64,000 nt of DNA from CBDCYN01 sp965224205 (GCA_965224205.1 CBDCYN010000036.1:41931-105930); one strand, 5' to 3'; numbered from the stretch's first letter, positions 43,401 through 45,345 are shown. The notes: generated from the letters alone by a model not told the origin. A program made the numbers and translations.

Positions 43401-44809
43401 CCCGAACCCGGGACCCCGAAAATCGACGAATCAGCAACGCGCAGTTGACTGGTGACCCCGCCGCCGGCCACGGGAGCCGTTAGCGTGGTCTGCAGCCGGT
43501 TGGCGTTAACGTTGACCGTCTGATTGACCTGGAACCCCGCAACGCTCGAAACCTGCACCGTCGTGGGGCGTGCGCCTCCAGGTCCGGCCGGTAAAGTCAG
43601 CGGGTTGGACAGCGTCGCCTGGGTGCCGATCAGCCCGGCGGTCAGCACGTTGTTGCCGGCGCTGTTGTGCAGCGCGAAGCGGATGCGCGTCGCCTGCGGG
43701 GCGGTGGTCACGCCGTTGGCGCCGGCTTGGTTGACCGCGGCCCACGTCGTGCCCCCATTGGTGGTGGTGAAGATCCCCGAGCCGATGATCCCCGCGTACA
43801 TGCGCCCGGCGTTGGCCGGATCGGCGATCAAGTCGCTGGCCTCACCAACGGGCAGGTTGCCGGTCCCGGAAACACGCGTCCATTGTTCGGTGACACGCCC
43901 CAACGTTTCCCCGATTACGCCCCGGAACACCCCGCCCTGCCGTGTGACACGGTTGGTCGCCGGGTCGCGCGCGTCCATCGCAGAGACAAAGACCGTATCC
44001 GGCGCCAGCGCGGTGGCGCCGATCATCGGGACGATGGCGGTGACGCGCATGTCATTAAAGAAATCGATCCCGATGGCGTTCCACGTCTGCCCCCCATCGC
44101 GCGAGACCATCAGCCCTTTGGCGGCGTCTCGGGTCTGCCCGGAATTGGAGAAGCTGCCGGTGCCGGCGTAGAGCACGGTGTTGTCGGGATCCGTGGCCGC
44201 TGTGAGCGGGTTGCCGACGTTGTCGAGCGAGCCCAGCACGATGGTCGAGATCGCCAGCGACGGGAACTGGTCGGTCAGCGGCGTCCAGACCACATTGGGT
44301 TGGCCCCCACTAGTGGCGCGGATGTCGTTAGTGCGCCACACCCCGCCGTTGACGCCACCGATCCACACGGTCTTCCCATCGGGGTGGGCCGCGATCGCGT
44401 GCACGGCCCCGGTCGACGGGCTCTGCTGATTGGGGATCAGCCCCCCGGTGTTCTGGATCGCCTGTGGGCCCTCGGATGCCCACGTGGGGATTCCGAAGAT
44501 GTCCACGTCACCGGGCGCGACGACCGAAGCGGTGAGTTGCTCATCGGTGGATAGGCTTGCCAAGATCGCGGCGCTATCGGTATCAAGATCCGCAATCGCT
44601 ACAAGGTGGTCATCGTCTGAGGGGTCAACCAGCGGGTTGTGACTTAAGAGAACGCGGGGCTCGAGGGGCTCTAAGCCCTTAAATGTCAATGACGCATCCA
44701 AGCCTGAAGGGCGATCAACTCGTCGCTTTGCATGACGCGCTTGGCGGAACGTCTGCATCCGGGCCCGACGCGCTAACCGACATAATAACCCATTGGCCGC
44801 TCGACTCAT
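13415..44809 (-). CDS. giant secreted mosaic protein (10,464 residues) with LEPR-x-LLS, RTX, FG-GAP, LRR, LamG, PKD and dockerin-like units
   Basis: One open frame of 31.4 kb encodes a protein of over one megadalton, probably a matrix or adhesion protein. The basic N-terminus carries LEPLEPRVLLS (residues 46-56), a motif found at the start of many huge planctomycete surface proteins. Then come, with rough residues: a BNR/sortilin-like propeller (140-1130); about seven copies of a 400-residue module (1400-3940); RTX nonapeptide blocks (4020-4400, 4460-4690, 4820-4970, around 5430, around 5750); about 13 FG-GAP repeats (6100-7130); a split LRR with an inserted propeller (7540-8070); two LamG domains (8160-8320, 8510-8670) around a golvesin-like domain; an SdrD-like unit (8810-8850); an NHL-like propeller (8980-9250); seven PKD domains (9360-10010); and a duplicated C-terminal unit with dockerin-like calcium loops (10017-10457). 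GGAGG lies 7 bases before the ATG. No stop or shift interrupts it. Confidence 0.9.
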   Translation of the reverse strand: MSRAANGLLCRLARRARMQTFRQARHAKRRVDRPSGLDASLTFKGLEPLEPRVLLSHNPLVDPSDDDHLVAIADLDTDSAAILASLSTDEQLTASVVAPGDVDIFGIPTWASEGPQAIQNTGGLIPNQQSPSTGAVHAIAAHPDGKTVWIGGVNGGVWRTNDIRATSGGQPNVVWTPLTDQFPSLAISTIVLGSLDNVGNPLTAATDPDNTVLYAGTGSFSNSGQTRDAAKGLMVSRDGGQTWNAIGIDFFNDMRVTAIVPMIGATALAPDTVFVSAMDARDPATNRVTRQGGVFRGVIGETLGRVTEQWTRVSGTGNLPVGEASDLIADPANAGRMYAGIIGSGIFTTTNGGTTWAAVNQAGANGVTTAPQATRIRFALHNSAGNNVLTAGLIGTQATLSNPLTLPAGPGGARPTTVQVSSVAGFQVNQTVNVNANRLQTTLTAPVAGGGVTSQLRVADSSIFGVPGSGRVSRVLILDGANFEFINIASIPNATTINLASPIQNAHSDGVTVAQTRQTVQITAVTASDPNFGGAPSLTLDFDTGTAGNQPLTSDFPAGTAIEVQGLNDRNRQVASRGQLNGLFQTADQGMNWTSLTLPTTTDNNGNVNGIHPGAQAANNFSIVADPTPANSTRVFIGGDRQPLGSGGNVANCPSTTIGTIWSVTGGGGNQELACNHTNGTAPHPDSRVMVVLPPQPGDPANAPLRILEGDDGGVYMLVDANNASANQRNWVSVSGNLALSEVYSVSYDPLNNVAMVGNQDTGSATQSASGSQIYSDLEVSRNKITGTRSFQSGDGNTQFVDTRSVPNQTVRYQVQNNFTRVFRRRFDSGNNIQDLVQPAKPQKEPDNTDIRAEIVRFAAPNSPAFRGNPMASMTIINHFQDQALGTGLGARDQRIGFTAPLPIVLNSVDPTGTRLLLGFHGLYESFDPVNKVGTSGDVIWTVQNEMLPAVSALIYGGRSGGVDNPDLIYAARGDSVFVRTAPPPMAGAHPALTRRRVPGARIIRALAVDPENFNTIYAADENNIWVSTDTGQNWNRITGNLSGRGLNFQSLELIQSGDDTILLAGGLGGVWRVINPNPNDLKTQQWTVLGQGMPNVLVMDVHYDTTDNILFAGTLGRGVWSIRGAISLADDSIDQAPGVLISGTADLPGENTPDQVVLRMDPQSPRHLQIFSNNTTDTPDVTILAEAIGSITVTGRPGDDTLTIDTTNGVIPVNVIEYDGDEGDDTLIIQRTADHSVNPFSPSILDVDPEADFVAITGDGQIRAVGRKDVETFNAPVQSLLGISPVAPLGDTLKLFDDLSDTLLPSLDLPGVRTSLGPGLTGRALPPGAVNDLSRPAGKAARQALVGGGGSSLIERIFASGDEPLTFADIGSFINTPDELRVRLDGLDDVDNNVTFTESNGVTRFNVEVKTTMQSLVELDVDALAGLIDYEGNFELSTDVVLSLQLGLDEMGGFIDVSNSDPEIVLSKLEFAGNPNAIGKLGFLGVEVDQTTFKVDPGVKIEINLNEPSNGADGDGMLRPHEFGIDGQEISTSTVVGNPNADDVTLTSRFLLEPVIPGVGSAVELVDFVVKVAWPDATDPVQLTVTGEGGLGEDILELLNFKASDFVQGIQSVAGTIQSFTGLDLLAVDLPLLNKSLGDVMGQVPAPLVFEGSEKVATVSGVTIMDGFKRFDVTLQNQNPAMMGIAAGNTVRYRGAGGEEFIGEIAQVGTGQFTVQFSESNDQNPDASNPRFEVVAGGGLGDRLQAALGDLVNFAENTPTFQELLGELGRLLGVDIEQFNPRLAGQGDDLSLHVTLPIDPDPLTFNEEFDFSAGVEALSFNTSGDVELSIDPAFELTVGLRLSGGVDLADRFFIVDNDDPEVSIDVTAQLDDPVVAGSVGFLDVILQEQNLTENEGIKLTGSLTFNLDDPGSGQADDGRIELGEISLGNLTSIVDPEIEAALDIDGLEIGVATSGVAAGLDADLDTIRISLDATNAGKIDSLEALQQLPMTLLNSIEGLDDFLSFDNLSAVAVQLMLSQVGDWLEGVKDSSILQTEIPLTGKKLGDLVDVGQAFIENIVNPLDNPTVLAADLLKEVVLTEDATLSLKVNDTIDLSITVPAGATLDNVSIDDLVADFNAALDAALDEVGLPTGLIKGAVRQGQLVLEAIDDAAAAVESLVVSAGDAALGFVNDQIAELRSFFSIQDLFERLAVAGGGSFDAANEVLLFPLSFSEQLDTIDVPLNFALDLGAIASLRADSRLTIDAGIDAMVNVGIRTAPGLALEERFFIDTSNGAAPELSLTLNAQADDPTAQGTIGFLGVQLAPQDPANTDGIVVDGAFTLNLVDPGTSSTGDGITLNELTLANLTTILNPGLDLGFDIAPMEIKATGSLEDELGSLLVSLDGAGVGRIQDPAQLPEVLSNLDIVGDVTDFIDFDSLSPEAILGLLLQLGQWLGSLSGSEVFEQNVPFTSKTVGEVVDLATAYADQVTGLLERFKIGGIGVDDLPELGQLDADQAIHFVVNEGEELALMITAAATADNTSVDDLLEDINEALSGQLAAKGLAGSIEAQIKNGQLLFRTLDDRISDFKALQSDFFGFAADQLGSSPVFDTLQDLLAELAGSVGAEYDTTTNQILFDLTLDEQFLEELEDIPLEFDLDLSPVADVSTSAMVSLIPKVSGQLGFGVSLGRLGEGFDLNDGTTLDQLNGGKGVKISAGVDDISITLRDGSTFQVNLDGSTTVGDVRTLIQNATGQQLLVEINDDDKSLTLRDQTNGDEATFKVAAASGSMAGMPGLGLGILGEDDDGDGVINGVGLHGETFSDRFFVDADSQLNASVDLTASDIDAEARIDFAGIGVQDGTGALSASFGVALQEPGASPDGKITLGELLAALGDITSLVDIDLEGSAGFTLPIVVTGDLFDESDQPSDAKLQITWNDLFGGTPDVTLDGEIDLIQGLKDLALNELIDALKQVEAFIESVENTGPLQQKLPLIDRNVAELLDLSERFTELIERIETERPTTIQAFRDLLAQVIAEQFDFAGIGGDQGQGLVALESPGVETRFSGNVLEIDLNLGRGFSEDLPISLNADSLGIGALEDLVSLDAQGEIAVEAGVEFEFGIEIDFTDLLSPGIFIKDTSNLTFSAQVATPTPLDFQAGVSIFDVFVKGGTVEINNGSETDPGPATWVIGLEDVPDEDGNRYDLFDGLPDFASPVLTGAAEARLPLFFPDEDTPFGGSDQDGDDDDSFPDNEIVIQIADLSDIGGSTTFGVPDIAGALEGLDITEQLGSLVGSWDGIFKLVEEITDGTLFGIPIPLVGDQLAEAATFITDLRERVTEQFNSITDNPFVEDIQQAIFSALGPSGLNWIKDVAGLPGLNGSAPDGLINLDDLPFEVSDDFREVRFDLSLGDRFVVDESVGFDIGLPGLGLDVDGGIRLELGFDLNIGIGVSMDVPGGVFIGLSPTEDELVVDLMATLPQGFSATGTLGFLQLDITDAPANPTVFSGALRANFNEPSGDDKLSFQEMLGANSFSDLVDFGITAANDPAQPAVADVNLKLLTSFGGSAAFPTIAADFNLDWQLGNGNALDVPSIAFNNVQLGVGEFFSRFVSPILEEIDSVIGPVADFLTLLTEPVPLLSDLGINITLIDLVELFDNGNPAFGFLDSLVDLIEVASDLPGVIAGLGDNIFIELGSFDLSGSDLRDPDVKLSDLEPQNPVENDPLAQLSTISSQAAGLFDDLLNVGDSGNNLVVEGGIIAAANGDDDFGFSFPIFENPSSVFQVILGKDIDLMTFRMAPLSFNAAIDLPSIPIIPPFLSADINGLIGAKANFGFGFDTRGLRAFVESDFSDFLAILDGLFVLDLDAAGNDVRELELIGGVEVLGSVGVALAEAFAGGGLRASIGLNLNDLNGDGRVHLDEARFNLERGFHCLFDAEGSLDVTLAAGVRVGLGPFSKTFRKDFNHTIFDFDISCTQLDPTEPILATQEADGTLRLNAGPRSTNRVNGDLSDGDDDWVIRPAEGGGTSRVLIEAFGLSQEYDKVTRITGDFGAGNDVLTINAGVSVPVEIRGGEGDDQLFAGSGPSVLFGDAGNDRLTGGSNNDQLDGGAGLDSLSGQGGNDLLVGGDDDDLLEGGEGDDTLRGNAGVDVLRGGGGSDRLEGGEGNDTITGESGSDQMFGGAGNDSLDGGAGDDTGEGGEGDDLLEGGFGNDTLRGGVGIDTLLGSAGNDTLEGGDDADVLEGGSGNDILRGGFGNDQLTDDEGDDAAEGGAGVDVIITGVGADVIRGGDDDDVITAGDDDDTIFGDGGADQIDAGLGNDTVFGGAGDDVIFGREGDDTISGEAGRDRILGEAGADTISGGEDNDALFGGDDDDVIRGGAGSDTITGEAGSDLLAGDGGDDTITGGDGNDTLVGGDGDDDLSGGLGNDVLWGGDQELTLDLLDPAQLGNPVFFELPPLFEELEAVEAFETGFNAPAIAPVAALGMSMTGRTGDGEDDLFGNEGTDWLFGGGDADFIDAGVGNDYADGGVGADLVLGGRGRDVVLGGDNDDEVHGDEGIDQVYGDDGRDDGPSHGDDMVFGDSGTAGGSLVGQRLFGGGGQDQLFAFAPTDDVVIESALAGDQLFGGAGNDRVHGNLRQEVLSGDAGNDDVRGDFLAGPRYVINLDPATVGANDLLIGGTGEDRLFGGGGDDQMFGGGDSDALEGQDGRDELIGGGGIDLLVLDTDPGFAVHDEVIDGHGFSSPAATDPDAIEELDDDATDILQIRGTDGDDTIHLSEPGGLGVLEVTITSRDGDGAVLSDLSIPVVWRDDSGTPLVEQFRIAGLGGDDDITIESGGDNAVDVSALVARSDDFVGVLDGGPGDDVLSGTAARDRLDGGIGSDTAFGFGGDDRLFGDGGEGNVTDVDVLFAGQGNDDLIGGQGTNLLFAWSIDPRNGGQFGVFVDENGNLFGDDQDGALGLEDTGLNRIIGGPNNDELYGGTGLDLLFGNGGDDQLFAMDGTRFEDLDGGFGGDAWKAYAQSTDKVWYVGATNADDIIDVDFVTEPGLLVDRHVVTRLTNNNGNFSFDLQVRLDFNARDEDGNLIWDPADVLVDLEQLADADPQERQLAFDELLLTGGLLPPEGDFLAIVIDALDGDDQITVGPTVQKTVWIDAGAGNDTVEILAGNAILIDQTENASRNDTPDGAFDLVPAAENAGVTALTQSTMFVGLTIDNPSDVDWYKFAMSTTDDAELSLTSASSIDGLSLQVFGTSAQGLTLPDGTVVAPVVATIDVADTDLDSNDAIENAFAIENIEDVARVTGATLHDADDVDFYTFELIEDAPPQESRRTSVRLRSRAGGAAFTLELFDVEDDSNPLTGRVTVNDDGTIEADLSGLEAGRYWLKVSGASAGRYDLLPVIGSPGDTAIDLAPRDPQPLDLSSLDVDTEYLIEVTSPNIVPTIYDLNVDLGDGLTRVVNMATRADQVRRDAILGGTGNDRLMGGPGEDFIFGGAGNDVLSGGVDQQAGDLLFGNDGNDTFQVIPDALPFVKGTDQTLVPTTSDRFVGGEGDDQYLYFGGDVDDDGRPIPDQVAIRYNTILHRHELTTLVWDIANQRFVTESLPAMVSGATPLPADGVLSADAVFEVSINGGPFVEVTVSADATATNTTAADLIDDINDAIAATDLEGEVLASVANGVLVLTTTGVGASARVDVSVSGGDSELGLVDATGNGSLGAFRQHFAFFQADSVEGGAIQTRSGDDVVHADAGFLFALPDGSGFVPSEWGIDPGDAQQGGVVDLVILGGDGNDQLFGGAGQDTINGGQGDDFIVGGQNDDQLEGGPGDDQIFGNGQGIVAPDGFEGVTRNGVSSTNDDVEFASVLPVISAGTTIQNLSLSPGDEGDWYLFRTPKALERLGPAEAALVLREMIDVRFEDELENELFHAPQLEANNISVFAANVDIDETGQVSRVVSAEPTDQFQGVPEFYLLHVVNVRSRMVVGSAPLKFDALVATNQAPFSLILPGQGSVPDMFAGGGSEPIDTVKKLLDDLRVTLRSESFNAPTGEETSLKPDRFIDVFTDKQDRLVFVTREPGDIEIQFDTELFNGEANPVGVDWGFMPGQTSAGQAPAMGRYSITFSTDKGLGDIVHVAASDASFLITPEADLEQPVVIPLGDVDGDGSDDFIAAVQDQRGTVFDDNPDEIAPTTARIFFGGSALDDQSLTAADAALLLPAPLLQPSLEATDANFSTQSYLASPGDYNNDGASDIVVAVGKANGEDPTFNNAGVYIVFGDSADGAFDSDIDLVNDADVKLTGFAHRVRAANAGDINGDGVDDLIVAADDGEANSSATQGHVYVFFGDVAFLAGQTAVDVADADLVFDLTDDEGDPIEIGPAIEGIGDFNGDGIGDFAVASESQITVVYGRDASDPLVGGAVSDLDNTLLITQVSGDNFDLEPTFIGSDINGDGRSDLILTQEFSDEATLEQFAVVLFGQEDLTGVSTLNELEVSANVDTARVPGDLLLAPLGDFDGDGTGDFAASTFVTTLSLSEGREVLQRQVVGVFLGQDVASDQLDLNSIGADAVIEPQQALFLPLDDPATADNRNDQNRFIPNELRRGRVGSTGDIDGDGRPDFATADELGGSVRVFLSSQFTVQPGAAADAQVFVDPKLVTFDLALPIQDDLQTQPGGIELLNGDDSVRPVDEATRLNGDVANGRLDSVQQLGDVNGDGAADLFVAGDTRSYLLLGPVDLTGVESIVDRAHVVFDHTLELIEEGDFFPSEVFGTPASRMGDLNGDGLTDLLFFDSEGEQFRVLLGSANLPARPSFEDTVTFGEVGFEDGIRVSVINWDGVGTPEIYVSDPLDPGDVYEIELNADNVPVDTNQIVSLGLDILDLNTFLLGIIGQPNGNTFADLGFDFSSAVVGDVNGDGREDLVIGNPRFIEFDEDALIPTLGRAYLVLGGSVDGNIAVNDAAQATFTDWLLGDVNGVPGDVNGDGYDDFAIARSLEDFINGPAGGLGIFFRSSPTVHLFHGGADGDLISGDIVRTSDLTDPRSLDGNTDLAIRRFETDAFSGGLFLGGDLFLTGGDFNRDGKPDLAIGEPSRVVSTTFFLDPKPQDINSRDDRGRVVVFGGRTDENGQVVFGDGDGQLTFADADATLEGAGAFDRFGVLPVTPDLDANADGFADLFVGASTADVFAGSVLNDAGKVFAVYGSPSPASVAPPTDGSAIEDLVNVTVTGSGSFLADPATGQPVTFERTLASVTAADGLWFRFSTLGDGKVGDQIRLSPAFTPEWSFETPVLDSGAFVFDNGVFRQALFAGGTGPEALTVVGGSAGTIGIVEVDLSALLSVMDEPDLIEQVTLTRFVTAVNNDQDITSLRVSVLDVEGDGIASSLDPAAASTIVAEIGQGQLLDDLDILGVVRDALAAGKTRLTLKVELDVTTADVTIGSLDPALDTALQVSIAQRDGVVADLLDGQGRLLAEAQTVISLQTFTAGDFLLRVYNPDAANQTDALPFAIAITPPAQGQNHPISDRDTILGGDGDDVLEGNQDLDRLLGDSGDDRFVAESIEVRDLANGEIIEPPIAGQNIVDDPFEAVDPQVEIPDPALRAALAQQLGIPVNLSADGIPQLTRPLLASDLAQVTDLDASCHGVRDITGLEFATGLRSLNLDGNGVSDLSPLLDLRELDRLSLDQNPATDLSDLSQLTGLTFLSLDGLPAPLSGVEGDALFVPGGLIEVLSEPTNVAEFGVDVTVGGDLIAVGSPTATVNGQLFRGSVFVFDRFTGRLVNTVENPDPDSGNRFGGTVTAFGENLAIGQSFGSFGGQSNIGLVRVMDPLTSEEVFVIPNPTPASNDAFGASIVVRGTNLLVSAPNDDAGAPNAGVVHLFNGRDGSFVTTIENPTPLENDNFGSAIAVIGDDIFIGARGFDGSVDSEGIVYRITPSTGRVQRILNPDPQSGLNFGSSIAVVGPGRIAVGASGGSDGGTAYVIDAVTGQMLLPLENPGVTSNAGFGQAMAAVGSNVLVGARNERFEDGVAYLFDGQTGQLLDVIENPVGRQGNEDRFGTSVAAVGTDLLIGAPFGNNTGVAAIFDGPGLSDVSALTNLTRLQTLSLANNEVVDLAPLAAMAQLQNLYLDGNRVSDLSLLAGERIVDDGDPGFATVGPWQTPSGPVDAAFGQDVHTVPALDQDTAVVLDATAGRHHGVLGGAGGGRLSSPQVVTSTAPIDQAGDALEFNGDDVVELPGSSVSGLTSFTFEMWINTSTANNQALLQGVGQRPFAFNIAGTRAVRLFVGEEGIQWEGVSKDLDDGQWHHVAVTADAATGQATLFIDGVSEGQGDGTLDLSTPLNVESVLLGRRLDEQGQVLETYTGQIDELRIWSSARSEAEINARLGQRLSTGQQDLVADYRFDSDEISTSPVATWRFDNLPDGRYEVLVTWPSSAARPAIARYGVFDAGSILGTRDVNQKVAPVGQTLGTQPWQSLGEFDVTSGQVTVELTGVTDGLLAADAVRLVNIAGPALGNDLETLTLHGNPLNSVSLDGVIPVIDAAIENLSFDVNPSGPTIEAIDPLTAARAGLRFDGNDDVATLPAAAVDGLATMTVEFFVRFDDSAGAHTVISGAATGTTDALRIEVTDAEFVRIFLNGAVTNIDVSVQGLNDGDWHQIAVVIDEAAGQVTVYVDGETDEGATTLNGAIGLTVEELFLGQAQAMVGGAFDPTRALNGDLAELRIWDVARTQGEIQRDVDRPLPAEEPGLVGYWLFGEGSGDAVNDRSGNGLDGTLGVAGGAGDDQPSRIEGPTRDAVVVDLGALASDGDGDPVFFTAQSDAPEVTLSILDGVLTATPEVGFTGLAKVTVTAHDGPGHDGDSRGRTTQRSFEVSFGERAIFGTKFVDLNGNGARDTGEPGLEGVTVFLDANGDGVFDATQVTDAFDVAIEPDDAAAGDPIADPAEAVITDEIGGGQVVATIGNASTGSLVFGHASGNTWQDGGSVLRVDFPVPVDQVSIDAFTGGGTDDRLAVLEAYNSLGELVETVSVTAVAPWAVEQSLFSGLSSTQFSGMMTFDSSGDLFVSDDGEPDSVYRFDTQTLTFTRFTMGAGTQEARGPKAIAFGADGNLYVASSFDRNIRIYDGQSGDFIEETWPSNDGTLSSDEGVIVAGPDGMIYIADFDGADTRVLRYDTDTKNLEVFVTIPGAPGVFEEPSDITFDAQGDLYLIDRTLGSVVRFDGETGDPLPSAGNTGAVFVAGGQPSVGGDAQLAFGTDGHLYVTSDLGGVSRFDGATGTFMGVAVVDDGAGEPRDIAFDTAGRLLLSFDNARVVVHEFAAQTVSITRADSDIAFIRATGRATNGGADDTVVFDQLRFANTTAQVPSERFTLTDANGRYAFAGLSLESYSVGEAIGTASLQTQPDPAVNGGVVAVALTDASPLATGVDFGNFPVAVINIDPALTAINEGDTVELSAVFNDLDPSNGTDATFEWAVTSDNGQSASGTGDAFDFTAENDGVFTVTLTVTDNDDGGKTYLDTVEIHAVNKAPNLDLGNDRVVEEGSLVEFDAAAALANPQTTEPHSFLWRVTRNGAIVDESADTLFTFAPQDNGVFAVSLTATDDRGATDMDSIVLSVNNVVPLVDLGSDSAATEGDPIDLLASFTDPGADDTHTIEWQVVASNGQLIAGALTAGFSFTPTDNGTYTVTLRVTDDDGDTGEDTRVITVANAVPAVDLGADLTVSEGDLIELPATFTDLGSADTHSFLWEVTRDSDGQVVATSTDAQLSFTLEDDGVLTVTLTVTDDEGQSGSDAIQATVENAAPVVDLGQGLAVAAPGEGANLVTGLTVTEGDLIELSAPFEDTGGSDTHTFLWEVTRDSDGQVVATSTDVQLSFTPQDNGTFTVSLTVTDDDGESGSDTLEVLVENAAPVVDLGEGRSVDEGDLVDLVAGFTDAGALDTHTFLWQVNASNGQPIGNGTDAAFAFTPDDNGVYVVTLTVTDSDGDFGQDVMVVSVGNVAPTIATSGSVDAPLGGLVTILGTIADAGAGDVIRGTIDFGDGVALPLVLGSGGAFSVGHVFETTTPGLIPVTVSVADDDGATATQTVTVNLIGSTGVVGRHVFYNNSSFDNPANGGSDDDAIATDKRALLPGQTATIDHYTSFALGINGVMVDLAGGDAAALSVDDFEFRVGNDDDPSQWLIAPAAESVTVRPGEGDGGSDRVTITWDDGQIQKQWLSVRVLANANTGLAEDDLFFFGNAVGDTGFGNPDDRALVNVTDILAARNNPRTQLDPAPIDDPFDFNRDGLVNVIDMLIARNSPATRLTALQLVTMPASVQMAAAPVEAVVVDRLLFFNDSAFDGGDPGANAADDQAIATDKVALLPGHVATFANYSSYAKGINGVMIDIAGLANRGLTADDFEFRVGNNDTPQNWPLAVGPTGVTVRPGAGKGGSDRVVITWDNNDVQQKWLSVTVKANENTGLAQDDVFFYGNGIGETGDGQPDADVSMADVAGVLANVRSSSAKITDPFDLNHDGRVNVIDALIARNHLTRSDTVLKLIEIPS
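13440..14760 (-). repeat. tandem C-terminal unit of the giant protein, two copies
   Basis: Copy 1 (about 14,760-14,070) and copy 2 (about 14,050-13,440) each run from a [V]xxFxNxSxFD start through ATDKxALLPG, INGVM[V/I]D, DDFEFRVGN[D/N]D, VTVRPGxGxGGSDRV and QKWLSV to a pair of dockerin-like loops (DPFDFNRDGLVNVIDMLIARN; DPFDLNHDGRVNVIDALIARN). The calcium-binding DxNxDGxVN pattern is intact in both. Dockerins normally bind cohesins, so the tail may dock to another surface protein. Confidence 0.75.
14780..16720 (-). repeat. seven tandem PKD domains in the giant protein
   Basis: Each unit of about 90 residues has the pattern VDLG....V.EGD.....A.F.D.......F.W.V ... F.F.P.DNG.[FY].V.L.VTD.DG. 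Clear starts include NLDLGNDRVVEEGS, VDLGSDSAATEGDP, VDLGADLTVSEGDL and VDLGEGRSVDEGDL. PKD domains are rigid beta-sandwich spacers, often in adhesins and polysaccharide-active enzymes. Confidence 0.85.
17060..17890 (-). other. NHL/SMP-30-like propeller segment of the giant protein
   Basis: Repeated blades carry F[DG]..G.L[FY]V.D......V.R[FY]D motifs, for example MTFDSSGDLFVSDDGEPDSV, ITFDAQGDLYLIDRTLGSVV and IAFDTAGRLLLSF. An SdrD-like B-repeat (FVDLNGNGARDTGEPGLEGV, about 18,375) lies just N-terminal to it. Confidence 0.7.
18800..20340 (-). other. two LamG domains flanking a golvesin-like domain in the giant protein
   Basis: LamG 1 (about 20,340-19,850) has FEMWINTSTANNQALLQG and IDELRIWSSARSEAEI. 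LamG 2 (about 19,290-18,800) has TVEFFVRFDDSAGAHTVISG and LAELRIWDVARTQGEI. Between them lies a domain of about 100 residues with RYEVLVTWPSS and ADAVRLVNI, resembling golvesin C-terminal modules. LamG folds bind glycans or proteins. Confidence 0.75.
20590..22200 (-). other. leucine-rich repeat interrupted by a propeller in the giant protein
   Basis: Internalin-like repeats (LRSLNLDGNGVSDLSPL, LDRLSLDQNPATDLSDL, LTFLSLDGLPAPLSG) stop at about 21,860. They are followed by six or seven blades of an FG-GAP-like propeller (NRFGGTVTAFGENLAIG, DAFGASIVVRGTNLLVSAP, NFGSAIAVIGDDIFIGARG). The LRR pattern then resumes at 20,740 (LQTLSLANNEVVDLAPL, LQNLYLDGNRVSDLSLL). One further LRR-like strand (LETLTLHGNPLNSVSL) occurs at about 19,470. 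Confidence 0.75.
23410..26510 (-). repeat. about 13 FG-GAP/VCBS calcium-binding repeats in the giant protein
   Basis: Repeats carry the integrin-like G[D]xNGDGxxD[LF] loop: GDVDGDGSDDFIAA, GDYNNDGASDIVVA, GDINGDGVDDLIVA, GDFNGDGIGDFAVA, GDIDGDGRPDFATA, GDVNGDGREDLVIG and GDFNRDGKPDLAIG among others. Such repeats form calcium-loaded propeller blades and fit a surface adhesion role. Confidence 0.85.
27420..32760 (-). repeat. RTX-type calcium-binding nonapeptide blocks in the giant protein
   Basis: The densest block (32,760-31,600) has dozens of GGxGxDxLx units (GGEGDDTLRG, GGAGNDSLDG). Smaller blocks lie near 31,440-30,750, 30,350-29,900, 28,540-28,370 and 27,590-27,430, with beta-rich and flagellin-IN-like segments between. 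RTX repeats fold on binding extracellular calcium and usually mark type I secretion substrates. Here they are central, not C-terminal, so a standard C-terminal type I signal is not evident. Confidence 0.85.
33060..40600 (-). repeat. about seven copies of an unrecognised module of about 400 residues in the giant protein
   Basis: Units begin near 40,560, 39,350, 38,130, 36,870, 35,610, 34,640 and 33,480. A typical unit has a hydrophobic strand rich in L/G/I, a [DE]RFF[IV]D segment, GxxGFL[GD]V, then DGIxxxGxFxxNLxDPG and an acidic DGxIxLxEL[T/S]LxNLTxI loop. A short connector such as IPLTGKKLGDLVD, VPFTSKTVGEVVD or LPLIDRNVAELLD recurs about once per unit. Some units also contain a flagellin-IN-like segment (for example LSITVPAGATLDNVSIDDL at about 38,500). 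No known domain was recognised for the whole unit. Confidence 0.6.
41420..44400 (-). other. BNR/sortilin-like propeller region of the giant protein
   Basis: Blades contain the S.DGG.TW Asp-box pattern: VSRDGGQTWNAIG, TTTNGGTTWAAVN, QTADQGMNWTSL and VSTDTGQNWNRIT, with L[YF]AGT strands between. This fold occurs in sialidases, sortilins and xyloglucan-active enzymes. No catalytic set was identified, so it is more likely a binding platform. Confidence 0.7.
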
Positions 44810-45144
44810 CTTATTACCTCCCTAGGGTCAATCCCGTTGCCACAATTCGCATCGACATCGGGAATGGTCTGTTTTCGTTTTTGGTAGATTTCGCCTTGAT
44901 CCTTCTATATATGTCGCTTGGGCTCCCAGATTCTGCGCGCAAAACATCCAGCCTTTATTTCATGCAGTAAAAATCGCGGAAGGACGTCCTGTCCGTCTGC
45001 ATGGAGCGATGCCGTCTGTGCATACCGGCCCGGCGACCCACTGGAAGGGCTTTAACTGAATGCTCAAAAAATGTGATTAAACCGTAATCAATGATTAGTC
45101 TCATCGAACCTCCCGTAAGTTGCAGCCCGCTTCGCTTGCCGCGC

Positions 45145-45345
45145 TTATCGCTGCGTAGAGACCGAAACGGAACCAGCTATATGCATGGGTATACAGCAGT
45201 TCGTGGTGTCTTGCCCCGAGCCAAACCCGAGTATGGAAATGAAATCTGAATTTACAATCCGACGGGTATCGATTCGCCCCGTTGCTTCCACCCAAGACCT
45301 ACGGCTGGTTGGTCGAAGTGCGCGATACTCCTGACCATCTCCCAT
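45145..45345 (-). CDS. possible small protein of 66 residues with a very strong ribosome-binding site
   Basis: The frame starts MGDGQEYRALRP, and AGGAGG lies 7 bases before the ATG (AAGGAGGTGGACTCATG), the best Shine-Dalgarno match noted in the window. The protein has no signal peptide or known motif and ends HIAGSVSVSTQR. Codon use does not look strongly coding, so the ribosome site is the main evidence. It lies on the same strand as its neighbours, between the polysaccharide operon and the giant gene. Confidence 0.3.
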   Translation of the reverse strand: MGDGQEYRALRPTSRRSWVEATGRIDTRRIVNSDFISILGFGSGQDTTNCCIPMHIAGSVSVSTQR

